Positions 26,301 to 35,376 are shown, counted from the stretch's first letter. The stretch: DNA of 64,000 nucleotides from Paenibacillus phytorum (GCF_013141715.1 NZ_WHOA01000237.1:62001-126000), one strand, 5' to 3'. The notes: generated by a model from the sequence alone, not told the origin. Translations and numbers: made by a program.

Positions 26301-26775
26301 GAGCTTACGTCTAACGATTGCCTAGATAGGCGCTAAAAACGCGCTTTCGGCTGGCATCCACCGAAATAGGCTCCGAAAACGCGCTTATCTCTAGGCGACA
26401 CCGGCGCGAGGCCGGAATACGGAACCTGAGAAATCGGTTTCCGCGCTTTCGGCTGGCGTCCACCGAGATAGGCTCCGAAAACGCGCTTATCTCTAGGCGA
26501 CACCCTGGCTAGGCCGGAATACTGAGCCTGAGAGGTCGGTTTCCGCGCTTTCGGCGGGTGTGAGCAATGGAGCACAGACGAATAAGCTCGGAAAATGCTC
26601 TTTCGGCTGGCGTCCACCGAGATAGGCTCCGAAAACGCGCTTATCTCTAGGCGACACCTTGGCGAGGCCGGAATATGGAGGCTGAGAAGTCGGATTCCGC
26701 GCTTTCGGCGGATGTGAGCAATGAAGCATAGATGAATAGGCTCTGAAAACGAGCTTTCGTCTGGCGTGAGCTATA
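26301..26775. repeat. Structured intergenic repeat, copy B: mosaic array of 40/62/52-bp modules
   Basis: Modules start at 26,301, 26,341, 26,381, 26,443, 26,483, 26,545, 26,597, 26,637, 26,699 and 26,751. All begin with a GCGCTT-like word (GAGCTT or GCTCTT in degenerate cases). Three types alternate: S (40 bp, GCGCTTTCGGCTGGCGTCCA...GAAAAC), L (62 bp, GCGCTTATCTCTAGGCGACA...) and M (52 bp, GCGCTTTCGGCGGGTGTGAG...). The order is S', S, L, S, L, M, S, L, M, partial. Copies of one type differ by few bases. The two long minus-strand open frames here are translations of the repeat and lack ribosome sites. Confidence 0.85.
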
Positions 26776-26782
26776 AAGCCAC

Positions 26783-26826
26783 ACAAAACAAAAAGCCCAA
26801 GAAGAGTCTACACTCTTCCCAGGCTT
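26783..26826 (-). terminator. Intrinsic terminator of the ABC/two-component operon
   Basis: Arms 26,793-26,807 and 26,812-26,826 pair over 15 positions (three G-U) around CTAC. On the minus strand they are followed by TTTTTGTTTT. It lies just past the stop of the response-regulator gene. Confidence 0.9.
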
Positions 26827-26831
26827 CCCCG

Positions 26832-27521
26832 TTATATCCGAAACCGATATCCCGCTCCCCAGATCGTCTCGATGTATTGCGGGTTAGACGGATCTTGCTC
26901 GATTTTCTCGCGCAGTTTGCGAATATGTACCGTCACTGTCGCGATTTCCCCCATGGCGTCCATGCCCCATAGAAGGTCAAAAAGCTGCTCTTTGCTGTAC
27001 ACACGATTCGGATTCATCGCTAGATGGGTGAGCAGATCGAATTCTTTCGTCGTGAAGACGACTTCTTTCTCGTTTACAAAAACACGGCGCGCTGTTTTAT
27101 CGATCATCAAACCGCGAATGCGGACTTCATCATTCCGCGTTTCGCGCCGTCCCATCAGCCGTTCGTAGCGTGCTAAATGGGCTTTCACTCTGGCCACCAG
27201 CTCGCTAGGGCTGAAGGGCTTGATCATGTAATCGTCAGCGCCGAGGCCGAGGCCGCGAATTTTATCGATGTCTTCCTTTTTAGCGGAGACCATCACGATG
27301 GGAATGTCCTTCTCACTGCGAATACGCCGGCAGATTTCGAAGCCATCCACTTTCGGCAGCATAAGGTCGAGAATAATGAGATCATATTCCGTGGAGAGGG
27401 CTCGCTGGAGCCCCTTGTCCCCGCTATTTTCGATATCGACTTCATAGCCGCTGATCTCCAAATAATCCCGCTCCAGCTCCGCAATACTTTGCTCGTCTTC
27501 AATAATTAAGATTCGACTCAT
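26832..27521 (-). CDS. OmpR/PhoB family response regulator
   Basis: 229 residues. The receiver domain has acidic pocket EDE (residues 8-10), phospho-acceptor Asp52 (LIILDLMLP) and Lys in MIKPFSPSE. The C-terminal winged helix is of the OmpR type (FTTKEFDLLTHLAMNPNRVYSKEQL, VTVHIRKLREKIE). It is the last gene of a five-gene operon, and its ATG overlaps the stop of the kinase gene (ATGA). It probably controls the co-transcribed ABC transporter in response to an envelope signal. Confidence 0.95.
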   Translation of the reverse strand: MSRILIIEDEQSIAELERDYLEISGYEVDIENSGDKGLQRALSTEYDLIILDLMLPKVDGFEICRRIRSEKDIPIVMVSAKKEDIDKIRGLGLGADDYMIKPFSPSELVARVKAHLARYERLMGRRETRNDEVRIRGLMIDKTARRVFVNEKEVVFTTKEFDLLTHLAMNPNRVYSKEQLFDLLWGMDAMGEIATVTVHIRKLREKIEQDPSNPQYIETIWGAGYRFRI

Positions 27522-28993
27522 TCTTCGCTCTCCCCCTGCTGACTAAGCGGTAATGCCATGTACACGGTCGTTCCCCGCCCAATGATACTGGATGCGCTGA
27601 TTCTCCCGCCGTGCTCTTCCATAATTTGTTTGGCTATCGCCAGTCCAAGCCCGCTTCCTCCGGTAGCCGTGTTACGTGAAGGATCGGCCCGGTAAAACCG
27701 ATCAAAAATATGAGGAAGCGACTCTTCCGATATGCCTTGACCTCTATCTTTTATTTGAATGACGGCATTGCCGTCTATCTCTCTCAACGTTAAGGTAATG
27801 TGACACTTACCTTCTTCACTATATTTTATCGCATTTTCGATAATGTTCAGCAGTACACGTCTGAGCTTGTCACGGTCTGCTGTTACATACAGCGGTGACT
27901 TCGGCAGCTCGGTGAGCGCGAACTGAACCCCTTTTTTCTCCATATCAAACTGCAATTCCTGCGCGCAATCCAACACGTATTGACCGAGATCAACCTTCTC
28001 GAATTGAAAGGGCACTTTGCCCAAATCCAGCTTGGAGAACAAAAATAATTCATCAATGAGCCGATCCATATCAGCTGCTTTGTTATAGATGGTTCGAATG
28101 TACCGATCCAGCTTGTCTGGGGAATTCGATACACCGTCCATAATCCCCTCGACATATCCTTTAATAGCCGTAACCGGCGTCTTGAGATCGTGGGAAATAT
28201 TCGAAATAAGCTCCTTGCGGTTCTCTTCATATTGAAGCTGAACCTCTACGGATTTCTTAAGCTTACGACGCATTTCTTCAAATGCCGTACTAAGCTCACC
28301 GATTTCATCATCGGAATGCGGTACAATCTCAAAATCGAGATTGCCTTCCTTGATCTCCTCCGCTGCACGTTTGAGCGCTCTTAGAGGCCTAATAATACTG
28401 CGAGAAACGAAATATGTCAGGACACCATTCGTCAATACAAGAATGAGAATAAACGTAACAATGACAGATTTTGAAAATTGGTGAAGATACTTTTGAAAGG
28501 GACCGCCGTCGAGAAAAACGAATACAGAGCCTTTACTTTGATCTGAAAATAAAAAATCCTGCTGCCTAGTTATCCACAGGGAACCATGATTGCGCTGAAA
28601 CTCACCCTTAGATGTGCCAAAAGAAGGCAGCTTGGAGGTGTCCTCAGCCTCACCCTGCTTAATATACGGTGAAACGTACGTAATCTCTTTATCCTTCCGG
28701 ATGATGATGCCCATATTAATTTTGTGGAATCTTTCTTCTAGATCCTTCACAAAAACAGGATCCAGAAAAACCTCCGGTTCCGTATCCGTCTTCGCTTTCA
28801 TATAAGCGACATTTTCTAGCTCTTGATCAACAACACGTTTGATCGGATTGCCTTGGGAGAAATCGACCTGAAAGACGGACTTCAGATTCCCAAACGTTGC
28901 GACGCTGATTAAGATCACGGCTAGTACGGAGAGCACTAGTGGTACAAGCAGCATGGCTATATAGGAAAGTACCAGCCGTAAACGAATCGACAT
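27518..28993 (-). CDS. HAMP-containing sensor histidine kinase
   Basis: 491 residues. There are two membrane segments (about residues 5-30 and 175-200) flanking an extracellular sensor of about 140 residues, then HAMP. The phospho-acceptor box is SNISHDLKTPVTAIKGY, the N box IIENAIKYS, G1 DRGQGIS and G2 GGSGLGLAIAKQI. A TTG at 29,002 overlaps the permease stop, but AAGGAG is only 2 bases from it. The ATG at 28,993 is 11 bases from the same ribosome site and is preferred. It partners the downstream response regulator. Confidence 0.93.
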   Translation of the reverse strand: MSIRLRLVLSYIAMLLVPLVLSVLAVILISVATFGNLKSVFQVDFSQGNPIKRVVDQELENVAYMKAKTDTEPEVFLDPVFVKDLEERFHKINMGIIIRKDKEITYVSPYIKQGEAEDTSKLPSFGTSKGEFQRNHGSLWITRQQDFLFSDQSKGSVFVFLDGGPFQKYLHQFSKSVIVTFILILVLTNGVLTYFVSRSIIRPLRALKRAAEEIKEGNLDFEIVPHSDDEIGELSTAFEEMRRKLKKSVEVQLQYEENRKELISNISHDLKTPVTAIKGYVEGIMDGVSNSPDKLDRYIRTIYNKAADMDRLIDELFLFSKLDLGKVPFQFEKVDLGQYVLDCAQELQFDMEKKGVQFALTELPKSPLYVTADRDKLRRVLLNIIENAIKYSEEGKCHITLTLREIDGNAVIQIKDRGQGISEESLPHIFDRFYRADPSRNTATGGSGLGLAIAKQIMEEHGGRISASSIIGRGTTVYMALPLSQQGESEE

Positions 28994-28998
28994 CCGGA

Positions 28999-29748
28999 TC
29001 AAATCTCCTTTTTATCAAACAAATAAAATCCTGCTGTAAAAAACAATATACTACACGCCATCAAAAACATAAAGATGCTGCTCATCTTGCCAATGGCCAT
29101 CGAGCTGCCAATCCAGAGCATATGCCAATCTGTGTAAGCTGTTGGCGAGTAGGTTGCAATTTGCGGAATGAAAAAAGCAGCTACTTTAAACGCCAAATAA
29201 AGAAGAATGCTAACGGTCAATGCGGAGCTGCTGCTGGAGAAGAATTGCGCGAGAAGCACGGCTGCAATACTGAGCACAAGCAGAGGAATGAATGCTGAGC
29301 CATAGGCGAGGAACCAAGTAAGTACTGTACTTACGCCTCCGAAGTTTTGGAAAAATAAGGCGGACACGATCGAAGCCAGCAAACCTGCAATTAAATAAAG
29401 TGCAATGTACACGCCCAGCGCAATTTGCTTGGATGCAAAGACCTTAAACCGAGTGATGGGCCGAGTGAGTGTATTCTTCATCGTGCGTTCACCCATCTCA
29501 CCAGCGAAAACATCCGCGGCACCCATGAACACGAACAAAGGCAAGAATATACTCGTAAACAAACCGAGCATGACGATAGGGAAATCACCCGATGCAATGG
29601 CTCCGATGCCGATGCCGCTTTGAAAGCGTGCAAGCAATAAGCCTGCAATAACCGGAAGAAGCAGCGTAACAGCTAGGAAGAAAATGGTTTTCTTCTTCGA
29701 TGCGAGTTTAATCGTTTCGTTCCAGACGTTGGCGGTTAAGCTATGCAT
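28999..29748 (-). CDS. ABC-2 type transporter permease
   Basis: 249 residues, six predicted membrane segments. The N-terminal cytoplasmic helix ANVWNETIKLASKKKT and the MGERTMKNTLTRPITR segment (cytoplasmic coupling loop) are typical of ABC-2 permeases of the bacitracin/lantibiotic-immunity and NatB kind. The start overlaps the ATPase gene by 8 bases, and its stop abuts the kinase gene. With the upstream ATPase it forms an exporter whose cargo is unknown, plausibly peptide antibiotics or a lipid. Confidence 0.88.
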   Translation of the reverse strand: MHSLTANVWNETIKLASKKKTIFFLAVTLLLPVIAGLLLARFQSGIGIGAIASGDFPIVMLGLFTSIFLPLFVFMGAADVFAGEMGERTMKNTLTRPITRFKVFASKQIALGVYIALYLIAGLLASIVSALFFQNFGGVSTVLTWFLAYGSAFIPLLVLSIAAVLLAQFFSSSSSALTVSILLYLAFKVAAFFIPQIATYSPTAYTDWHMLWIGSSMAIGKMSSIFMFLMACSILFFTAGFYLFDKKEI

Positions 29749-30478
29749 GGGCAGCGAGCCTCCTTACTTCATTGATTTCGCGCAAATACGCTTCTTCCAG
29801 CGTCGCGCTGCCTTTGGATAATTCGGATACGAGTCCCTCGCGAACAAGCCGTCCTTGGTGAATGATGCCCATGCGATTGCACATCAGCTCCATTTCATGA
29901 ATGAGATGGCTGGAGATGAGGAAAGTAATTCGCTCTTCACGTGCTAGATGCATGATGATTTCCCGAATATGAACCATTCCTTCAATATCGAGCCCATTGG
30001 TCGGCTCATCGAGAATTAGCAGTTCAGGCTTCGACAGCATGGCTGCCGCTAGTCCGAGCCGCTGCTTCATGCCAAGTGAGTAACCCGCAACCTTTTCGTG
30101 CTGAAAAGGGGTGAGTCCAACGATCTCCAGCACTTCATCCACTCGCTGCTTGCCGATCCCAGGATAAAAGCGCGCCGCTAGCTCCAGATTCCGCTTACCG
30201 CTCATATAGGTATAAGCTTCAGCAGTTTCTATCAGCACGCCAACCTTTGCCATTGCCTGCTCATAATGCGTAGACACATCATGGCCGAACAGTTTTACTT
30301 CGCCTTGCTGCGCTCTGGTTAAACCAGTCATGATCTTCATGACCGATGTTTTACCAGCGCCATTGGGTCCGAAGAAACCATAGATATCGCCTTGCTGCAC
30401 GGTCATATTCACTTGATGGATGCCGCGCAAATTTTTATAAGTTTTCGTGAGGTTCTTAATTTCTACTACAGGCTTCAT
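29741..30478 (-). CDS. ABC transporter ATP-binding protein (ABC-2 exporter)
   Basis: 245 residues. Walker A is GPNGAGKT, the signature region reads YSLGMKQRLGLA, Walker B is LLILDEPTNGLD, and the H-loop is FLISSHLIHEME. The frame extends to 30,514, but AAAGGCGG lies 7 bases before the ATG at 30,478, where the family N-terminus begins (MKPVVEIKNLTKTY). It drives the ABC-2 permease encoded next. A GC-rich stem-loop precedes it in the mRNA (30,504-30,533). Confidence 0.93.
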   Translation of the reverse strand: MKPVVEIKNLTKTYKNLRGIHQVNMTVQQGDIYGFFGPNGAGKTSVMKIMTGLTRAQQGEVKLFGHDVSTHYEQAMAKVGVLIETAEAYTYMSGKRNLELAARFYPGIGKQRVDEVLEIVGLTPFQHEKVAGYSLGMKQRLGLAAAMLSKPELLILDEPTNGLDIEGMVHIREIIMHLAREERITFLISSHLIHEMELMCNRMGIIHQGRLVREGLVSELSKGSATLEEAYLREINEVRRLAAHA

Positions 30479-30503
30479 GAACGGGCCGCCTTTCAGGATG
30501 AAT

Positions 30504-30533
30504 GAGGAGGTCAACGATCGTTGAATCCTCCTC
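30504..30533 (-). other. Intercistronic stem-loop without U tract
   Basis: GAGGAGG (30,504-30,510) pairs with CCTCCTC (30,527-30,533), enclosing the 14-bp palindrome TCAACGATCGTTGA. On the minus strand no run of U follows. It lies between the secreted-protein gene and the ABC ATPase gene and could set a higher mRNA level for the first gene. Confidence 0.6.
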
Positions 30534-30544
30534 TCGTCTTTCTA

Positions 30545-31477
30545 TTAATGCTTCTCTCCCCAGTTTTTGTGAGAATTCTCATCAAACTTCACATTTTCCA
30601 CTTGTTTTCCGTTCAAATCAATCGTATCCGACGTTGTCGAGTTCAGGCTAGATAGTGTCACATCAACACTCAAGACCACATCATGCGCTGCACCCTGAGC
30701 GTCCTTACCGGAAATATGAATTTGTGCCGTTTGATTCGTAATGTGGTTATCCGCATCCACGCTAGCATTCACTTCGACTTCATCCATTTTGATGTCTGTT
30801 ACAAGCTGAGGCAGGCTGTTTTTGAGTGTTGTTACATCTACACCAAGGGTATCCGCTTTAGCCGGTAGAGGACGGTGACTGTTCTCAACAGTGCCGTGTT
30901 TAATAACCAGAGAGCCAATTGTGTTCACAACAGGTGAAATCTGGCTACCGGACAGTTTGAAATGAATGTCCTTCACGTTACCAGGTGCTTCACTCATGGT
31001 TACATAGTTCTTCAGGTTACCAACCAATGCATCGACCACATTTTCCACTTCGCTAATCACTTGTGGGTCAGGTGTATGGTTTGCTTGATCATGTCCTTTG
31101 AACTTGGCCGGCATGCCTTCACCTTCCAGCACTTTATACACCTCGGAATCCTCGGTTTTTACAATCCGCTTCCCATCTTGGCTGTAGACGTGAATGGTTT
31201 GCTCATCCGTTCCACTTTTCACTGTAACTACAGCGCTGCCAGCGTGATCGACACCTGTGCTCTTAATCGTTGATTTCACATTGAGTAATGAAGCTCCATT
31301 GTCCTGTAGAGATACGTTCACCTGGCGAGTTACATTCTCCACTGCTGCTGTTTTTTTGAATGCTGATTTGAATGTTTCATACCCGGGAGCGTCTCCCACA
31401 CCTGCATATACCGAGGTCACTAGCATCATGCTGCCTACCGCAACGCCTAATCCCATCATCGCTAACTTCTTATTCAT
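30545..31477 (-). CDS. Secreted protein of unknown function in ABC/two-component operon
   Basis: 310 residues. There is a clear Sec signal peptide (MNKKLAMMGLGVAVGSMMLV..VYA, cleavage near residue 25) and no lipobox. The body is rich in beta-prone, charged segments that suggest an all-beta, LolA-like or repeat fold: VNVSLQDNGASLLNVKS, AVVTVKSGTDEQTIHVYS, TAQIHISGKDAQGA. I do not recognise a family. As first gene of the operon with an ABC exporter and a two-component system, it may be the extracellular sensor, a binding partner or an immunity factor. Confidence 0.7.
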   Translation of the reverse strand: MNKKLAMMGLGVAVGSMMLVTSVYAGVGDAPGYETFKSAFKKTAAVENVTRQVNVSLQDNGASLLNVKSTIKSTGVDHAGSAVVTVKSGTDEQTIHVYSQDGKRIVKTEDSEVYKVLEGEGMPAKFKGHDQANHTPDPQVISEVENVVDALVGNLKNYVTMSEAPGNVKDIHFKLSGSQISPVVNTIGSLVIKHGTVENSHRPLPAKADTLGVDVTTLKNSLPQLVTDIKMDEVEVNASVDADNHITNQTAQIHISGKDAQGAAHDVVLSVDVTLSSLNSTTSDTIDLNGKQVENVKFDENSHKNWGEKH

Positions 31478-31618
31478 ATCTTATTTCCTCCGCGTATCTA
31501 TACGCTTTATCTAATTTGGATGCGTTCCTCGCTTCCATGTATTCATCTTATCCCCTCCGCATTAACTGCCTCTAAATCACCTATTAACCGTGCCTAAAAC
31601 AATTCTTAAAACTTTATT

Positions 31619-31662
31619 AAAAAAAGCCTCCAAAACCGCAAAATCTGCGGAGATGAAGGCTT
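31619..31662 (-). terminator. Terminator of the germination operon
   Basis: Outer arms AAGCCTCCA (31,624-31,632) and TGAAGGCTT (31,654-31,662) and an inner CCGCA/TGCGG stem form a long hairpin. On the minus strand it ends in seven T. Confidence 0.9.
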
Positions 31663-31679
31663 CCATATATGGTCAATGA

Positions 31680-32837
31680 CTAATACTGCTGCACCTTGTC
31701 TTTCATCTTAAGCATCCCTGAGTGGGATAGCTGGATATCTACCTTGATATCCCCTAATTGATAATCTTCCAGCGGTTTCTCTCCGTTAGATGTAAGCTTT
31801 GACCACTCGGGAAAGGCTTGTTTATATAACACATGTTCGAGCTGAAAAACATCCATATCGCGCTTTCTTCCCTGCTTAAACGTTTGCTCGATTTCCTCTG
31901 CGATTTGTTTGACAACCTGTTTTTGCAGCGTATCTTCATCAACGTTCTCCAGCAATTCGGCAACGATTGCCTTGGCTTCGATATGAATATCGAATAAGGG
32001 TTGATCTCCTTTCATTCGAGGTGTAATGCGGGCTTTAGGATTCTCAATAGTAACAGATAGTTCAGCCTTCCCATTTATAAAAACGATCAGAAGTGTCCGG
32101 ACGGTGCTTTTTTCTATCCAACGCGCACCTTTGAACTCATCCTCTGAAAGCCATTCCACATGATTTTTTTTAGCTATCGCATATACACCGCTTACTTCTA
32201 ATTTAGGATCTGGCTTTTCATTTTTCACCCACACGTCTTTACGAATGGTCAAAGAAGGCATCATTACCGTGTTCCCAGGCTCTCTAGTTAAGGCAGCAAC
32301 CCTGTACAATCTGAGCGGACGAATATAAGATCGTTGAAGGTAATTCTCTACAGGCTGCATAAGAATAGAAGTCAGAGGGGAGACATTGAAAAAAGGGATC
32401 ACCGAAAAAATCGTCTCTATCGGCTCATCCGTACTATAAACCCATGGGGTAAACCTTGTTTCACCATAGCGTACCAAACTGTCAGTAAATTTACCTACAC
32501 CTTGCTTTAGAGCCTTTCTTGTAAAAACATAAGCACCCACATGCCCCCAAAAGACTCGCTGCTGTGTTGTTTTGTACAAGCGGGTGTAAGCATCATTAGC
32601 CGTGTCCCCTTCCTCTTGTCCGACCCAAATCATCGGGGGCCCTCCTTTACCCTCCTGTTTAGCCACGCTAGAAAAATCCAACATCTGACAATACACCACA
32701 TAGCGCCCTTTTTGATAATCGAAGCCTATCGCTGTAATGTAATTCGTATCTTGGATCGTCTTTATATCCCAACAGCCTGTCTGACTAACCAGAAGCAGCA
32801 TTCCGATAGCCAGTCGCCCTAAACCTTTCGTTATCAT
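31680..32837 (-). CDS. Ger(x)C family spore germination lipoprotein
   Basis: 385 residues. The lipoprotein signal has SQTGCWD, the usual GCWD start of the mature GerC protein. Typical blocks follow: ITAIGFDYQKGRYVVYCQMLD, GQEEGDTANDAYTRLYKTTQQRVFWGH and the C-terminal VLYKQAFPEWSKL. GerC subunits sit on the outer face of the spore inner membrane as part of a nutrient germinant receptor. The gene is last in the order B-A-C and is coupled to gerA by a 4-base overlap. Confidence 0.93.
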   Translation of the reverse strand: MITKGLGRLAIGMLLLVSQTGCWDIKTIQDTNYITAIGFDYQKGRYVVYCQMLDFSSVAKQEGKGGPPMIWVGQEEGDTANDAYTRLYKTTQQRVFWGHVGAYVFTRKALKQGVGKFTDSLVRYGETRFTPWVYSTDEPIETIFSVIPFFNVSPLTSILMQPVENYLQRSYIRPLRLYRVAALTREPGNTVMMPSLTIRKDVWVKNEKPDPKLEVSGVYAIAKKNHVEWLSEDEFKGARWIEKSTVRTLLIVFINGKAELSVTIENPKARITPRMKGDQPLFDIHIEAKAIVAELLENVDEDTLQKQVVKQIAEEIEQTFKQGRKRDMDVFQLEHVLYKQAFPEWSKLTSNGEKPLEDYQLGDIKVDIQLSHSGMLKMKDKVQQY

Positions 32838-34285
32838 GAGGACTCCCCACCCTGGCGTGTGTCATCCTTCGTATGTAATGACTTCGGTCTTCGCTTTAAT
32901 TTGTTCCACGGCTTGGCCAATACGGAAGGGATGATATCCCTGAATTGAGGCGGCGACAAAGGCGACAAGTAAGGCACACCGAAAGATTCTAAAGTTGACA
33001 AATATAAAATGAGCCCCATGAGGGATACCATAAATCCGTAAATACCGAAAATCGTGGATATGATCAAAATAATGATTCTCAGCACAGTGATCGTTCCCGC
33101 TAACGATTGATTCACTAGGGTGTACATCGATATCGTCGAAATGGAGGTCACCACTAATGTTGTAGGGCTCGTGATTCCTGAACGTATCGCTGCGTCCCCA
33201 ACAATAAGCCCGCCAACGACAGTAACGGTTTGACCTACCACCTTGGGCAGCCTTGCTCCCGCTTCACGGAACATCTCGAATAGCAGCAGCATGATAATAA
33301 AATCCATCGGACCTGACAATGGTAATCCCAGCCTAGATGTGGCGATGGTGGCTACTAAGGGGTACGGGATTTGGTCCAAATTAAAGGCGGAAAGTGAAAT
33401 CCAAAAACCAGGCAATAAGGCTGAAACGATCAACCCACCTATACGCAATACACGTTCGAACGCGACATAATAATACGGTGAATGCACATCTTCAGGGGAT
33501 TTTAATATATACATTAAATTCGCTGGCGCAATAAGAGCCATAGGGGAACCATCCACTATGACCGCGAATCGTCCACGCAGCAAGCTATCCGCTACATAAT
33601 CGGGTCTTCCTGCATAATCCAACAGGGGAAAGAAGGGATATTTGCGTCCAGACATCTCACCTTCTAATTGCGAGCTACTAATCAGGGCATCAACGTTAAT
33701 GACTTGAAGCCGCTGCTTTGCTTCCTGGAGGATATTAGGATTTATTACATCGCCTATATAAAGAAGAGCAACGGAGGTGTTGCTTCTCTTCCCGATTTGC
33801 ATTTTTTCAACACAAAGACTGCGCGTCAGCAAACGTTTGCGAACGAGTGCGATATTCGTAACGATGCTTTCTGTAAAAGCATCTCTTGGACCTTTGATGG
33901 ATGTCTCTGTACTTGATTCCTCCGGTGAGCGGTTGGGTGGCGCCGAAATATCCAGTGCATACAGCAATTGCGTCTCTTCGAAAAATAAGATCAGTGATCC
34001 TGCATACAACGAAACCGTCATCGACTCTATGGCGTTAGAACCCGTAAATTCAATCAATTGAAGCATCGTATTCACATCTAGCTTAGACGAGTTAACATCA
34101 AGTTCATTTCTGAATAGACCCTCAAGCTTAGGCAGTACGAGATTTTCGATATGATCCATATTGATCATACCTTCACAGTACATGAGTAACACTCGCCCCT
34201 TCGGATGAGCATCCGATAATCGGTAAGATTTCACGATGACATCGTCAGACAACGCAAACCAATCTCGTAAATCCTGCTCATTCAT
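32834..34285 (-). CDS. GerA family spore germination protein (A subunit)
   Basis: 483 residues, normal for GerAA-type subunits. The soluble N-terminal part includes VLLMYCEGMINMDHIENLV and the block LRGRFAVIVDGSPMALIAP. About five membrane segments follow from residue 290. The conserved ESPEDVHSPYYY-like loop is present as KSPEDVHSPYYYVAFERVLR. A subunits form the ion-conducting oligomer of germinant receptors. The start shares one base with the stop of the B-subunit gene. Confidence 0.95.
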   Translation of the reverse strand: MNEQDLRDWFALSDDVIVKSYRLSDAHPKGRVLLMYCEGMINMDHIENLVLPKLEGLFRNELDVNSSKLDVNTMLQLIEFTGSNAIESMTVSLYAGSLILFFEETQLLYALDISAPPNRSPEESSTETSIKGPRDAFTESIVTNIALVRKRLLTRSLCVEKMQIGKRSNTSVALLYIGDVINPNILQEAKQRLQVINVDALISSSQLEGEMSGRKYPFFPLLDYAGRPDYVADSLLRGRFAVIVDGSPMALIAPANLMYILKSPEDVHSPYYYVAFERVLRIGGLIVSALLPGFWISLSAFNLDQIPYPLVATIATSRLGLPLSGPMDFIIMLLLFEMFREAGARLPKVVGQTVTVVGGLIVGDAAIRSGITSPTTLVVTSISTISMYTLVNQSLAGTITVLRIIILIISTIFGIYGFMVSLMGLILYLSTLESFGVPYLSPLSPPQFRDIIPSVLAKPWNKLKRRPKSLHTKDDTRQGGESS

Positions 34286-35376
34286 TAGGCATTCTTCCCC
34301 TTTCGTCTCCCCGGCAGGATAGACATCACAAGCAAGACAAGAAGCAAGCTTAAGCCTATTCCAAACATGACGGGATAATATCTATTTTGAATCAGATCTA
34401 CCAACTGATTATCTGTGACTGGATACAAGCTCACCGCAAGGAACAACAGGCTTATTCCTAGCAAGGTTAGGGTCCGTGTGCGCTTCTTTTTAATGCCAAT
34501 AACATCCACACTAAGAAACATGAGCATCGACGTCCGGACACAAGCGCCTGATATCCATTGGAAAATAGATAAGAAATCCAAGTGGGAAATATATTTCCCC
34601 AAGGAAACCATGCGCCACTGTTCAAAGGCTGGATACCTAAAATCTGCGCTTTCAAAAGGACCAAAAATGGCAATGGAACCCGTTAACGGTCCTATAGTAA
34701 GTCCAATCACACATGCTGCAAGAATGAATAAAGCTGACAGCCGAATGCGTGTATCGACATGATGCTGAAGGAATACGATACTTAACAGTTCGAAGGAGGC
34801 GCCACAAGTAAGAATGATGGATGAAAGCGTAGACCCATAACCGTGTGTAAATAAAGGTGTAAGCAGGCTGTAGTCTTTATATTGGAAATTAGCTCCCATT
34901 ACAAAAAAACCAAACAAAGCTACAACCGGCAGTAGAATGCCTGAGGTAATTGCAATCGCTCGCAACCCCGATCTCGCCGCGAAAAAGCAAAAGATCATAA
35001 ACAGAAGACTAATCATAAATGGCGGTGTCCGAGGTAAATAGGTCACATGTGTCCATGTCACCATATCTTTTATGGTTATTATCGCATGCACAAAACAAAT
35101 GGCAATAAGACCTAGTTTGAATGGAAAAACGACCACTTTTCCAAATTTTTGTTTCATCCACTCCATCATATTCTGCTGTTTCACACGTTTAACAACGATA
35201 TAAAGTAGACATACCCATATGAGCAAAGGAATCAAGGCGACCGCTGCGCCGAACCAGGAATCACGCTTACCAACATGCAGCAGCACCGGAATTAATAAGA
35301 CATGGTTCGTAATGCCAATGGATAGGATTAAGATAAAATATAATTGAAGCGCGGTAATTTTCTTGGTTCCATACAT
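34285..35376 (-). CDS. GerB family spore germination permease (B subunit)
   Basis: 363 residues with ten predicted membrane segments, APC-like fold. Family features include the opening TALQLYFILILSIGITNHVLLIP and TWTHVTYLPRTPPF. B subunits bind the amino-acid or sugar germinant. GGGAGATT lies about 9 bases before the ATG. It is the first gene of the operon, giving the order B-A-C instead of the more common A-B-C. Expression in the forespore is expected from the family, but no convincing sigma-G site was seen. Confidence 0.94.
   Translation of the reverse strand: MYGTKKITALQLYFILILSIGITNHVLLIPVLLHVGKRDSWFGAAVALIPLLIWVCLLYIVVKRVKQQNMMEWMKQKFGKVVVFPFKLGLIAICFVHAIITIKDMVTWTHVTYLPRTPPFMISLLFMIFCFFAARSGLRAIAITSGILLPVVALFGFFVMGANFQYKDYSLLTPLFTHGYGSTLSSIILTCGASFELLSIVFLQHHVDTRIRLSALFILAACVIGLTIGPLTGSIAIFGPFESADFRYPAFEQWRMVSLGKYISHLDFLSIFQWISGACVRTSMLMFLSVDVIGIKKKRTRTLTLLGISLLFLAVSLYPVTDNQLVDLIQNRYYPVMFGIGLSLLLVLLVMSILPGRRKGKNA

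Noticed and set aside
26301-26775. CRISPR array
   Set aside because: Modules are adjacent with no unique spacers, three unit types alternate, and no cas gene lies nearby.
26333-26786. Two overlapping minus-strand frames with repeated peptides (PKAR.P.SQ..YSGLA..SPRDKRVFGAY)
   Set aside because: They are translations of the 40/62/52-bp repeat modules. There is no ribosome site, no family resemblance, and the two frames use the same repeat in different phases.
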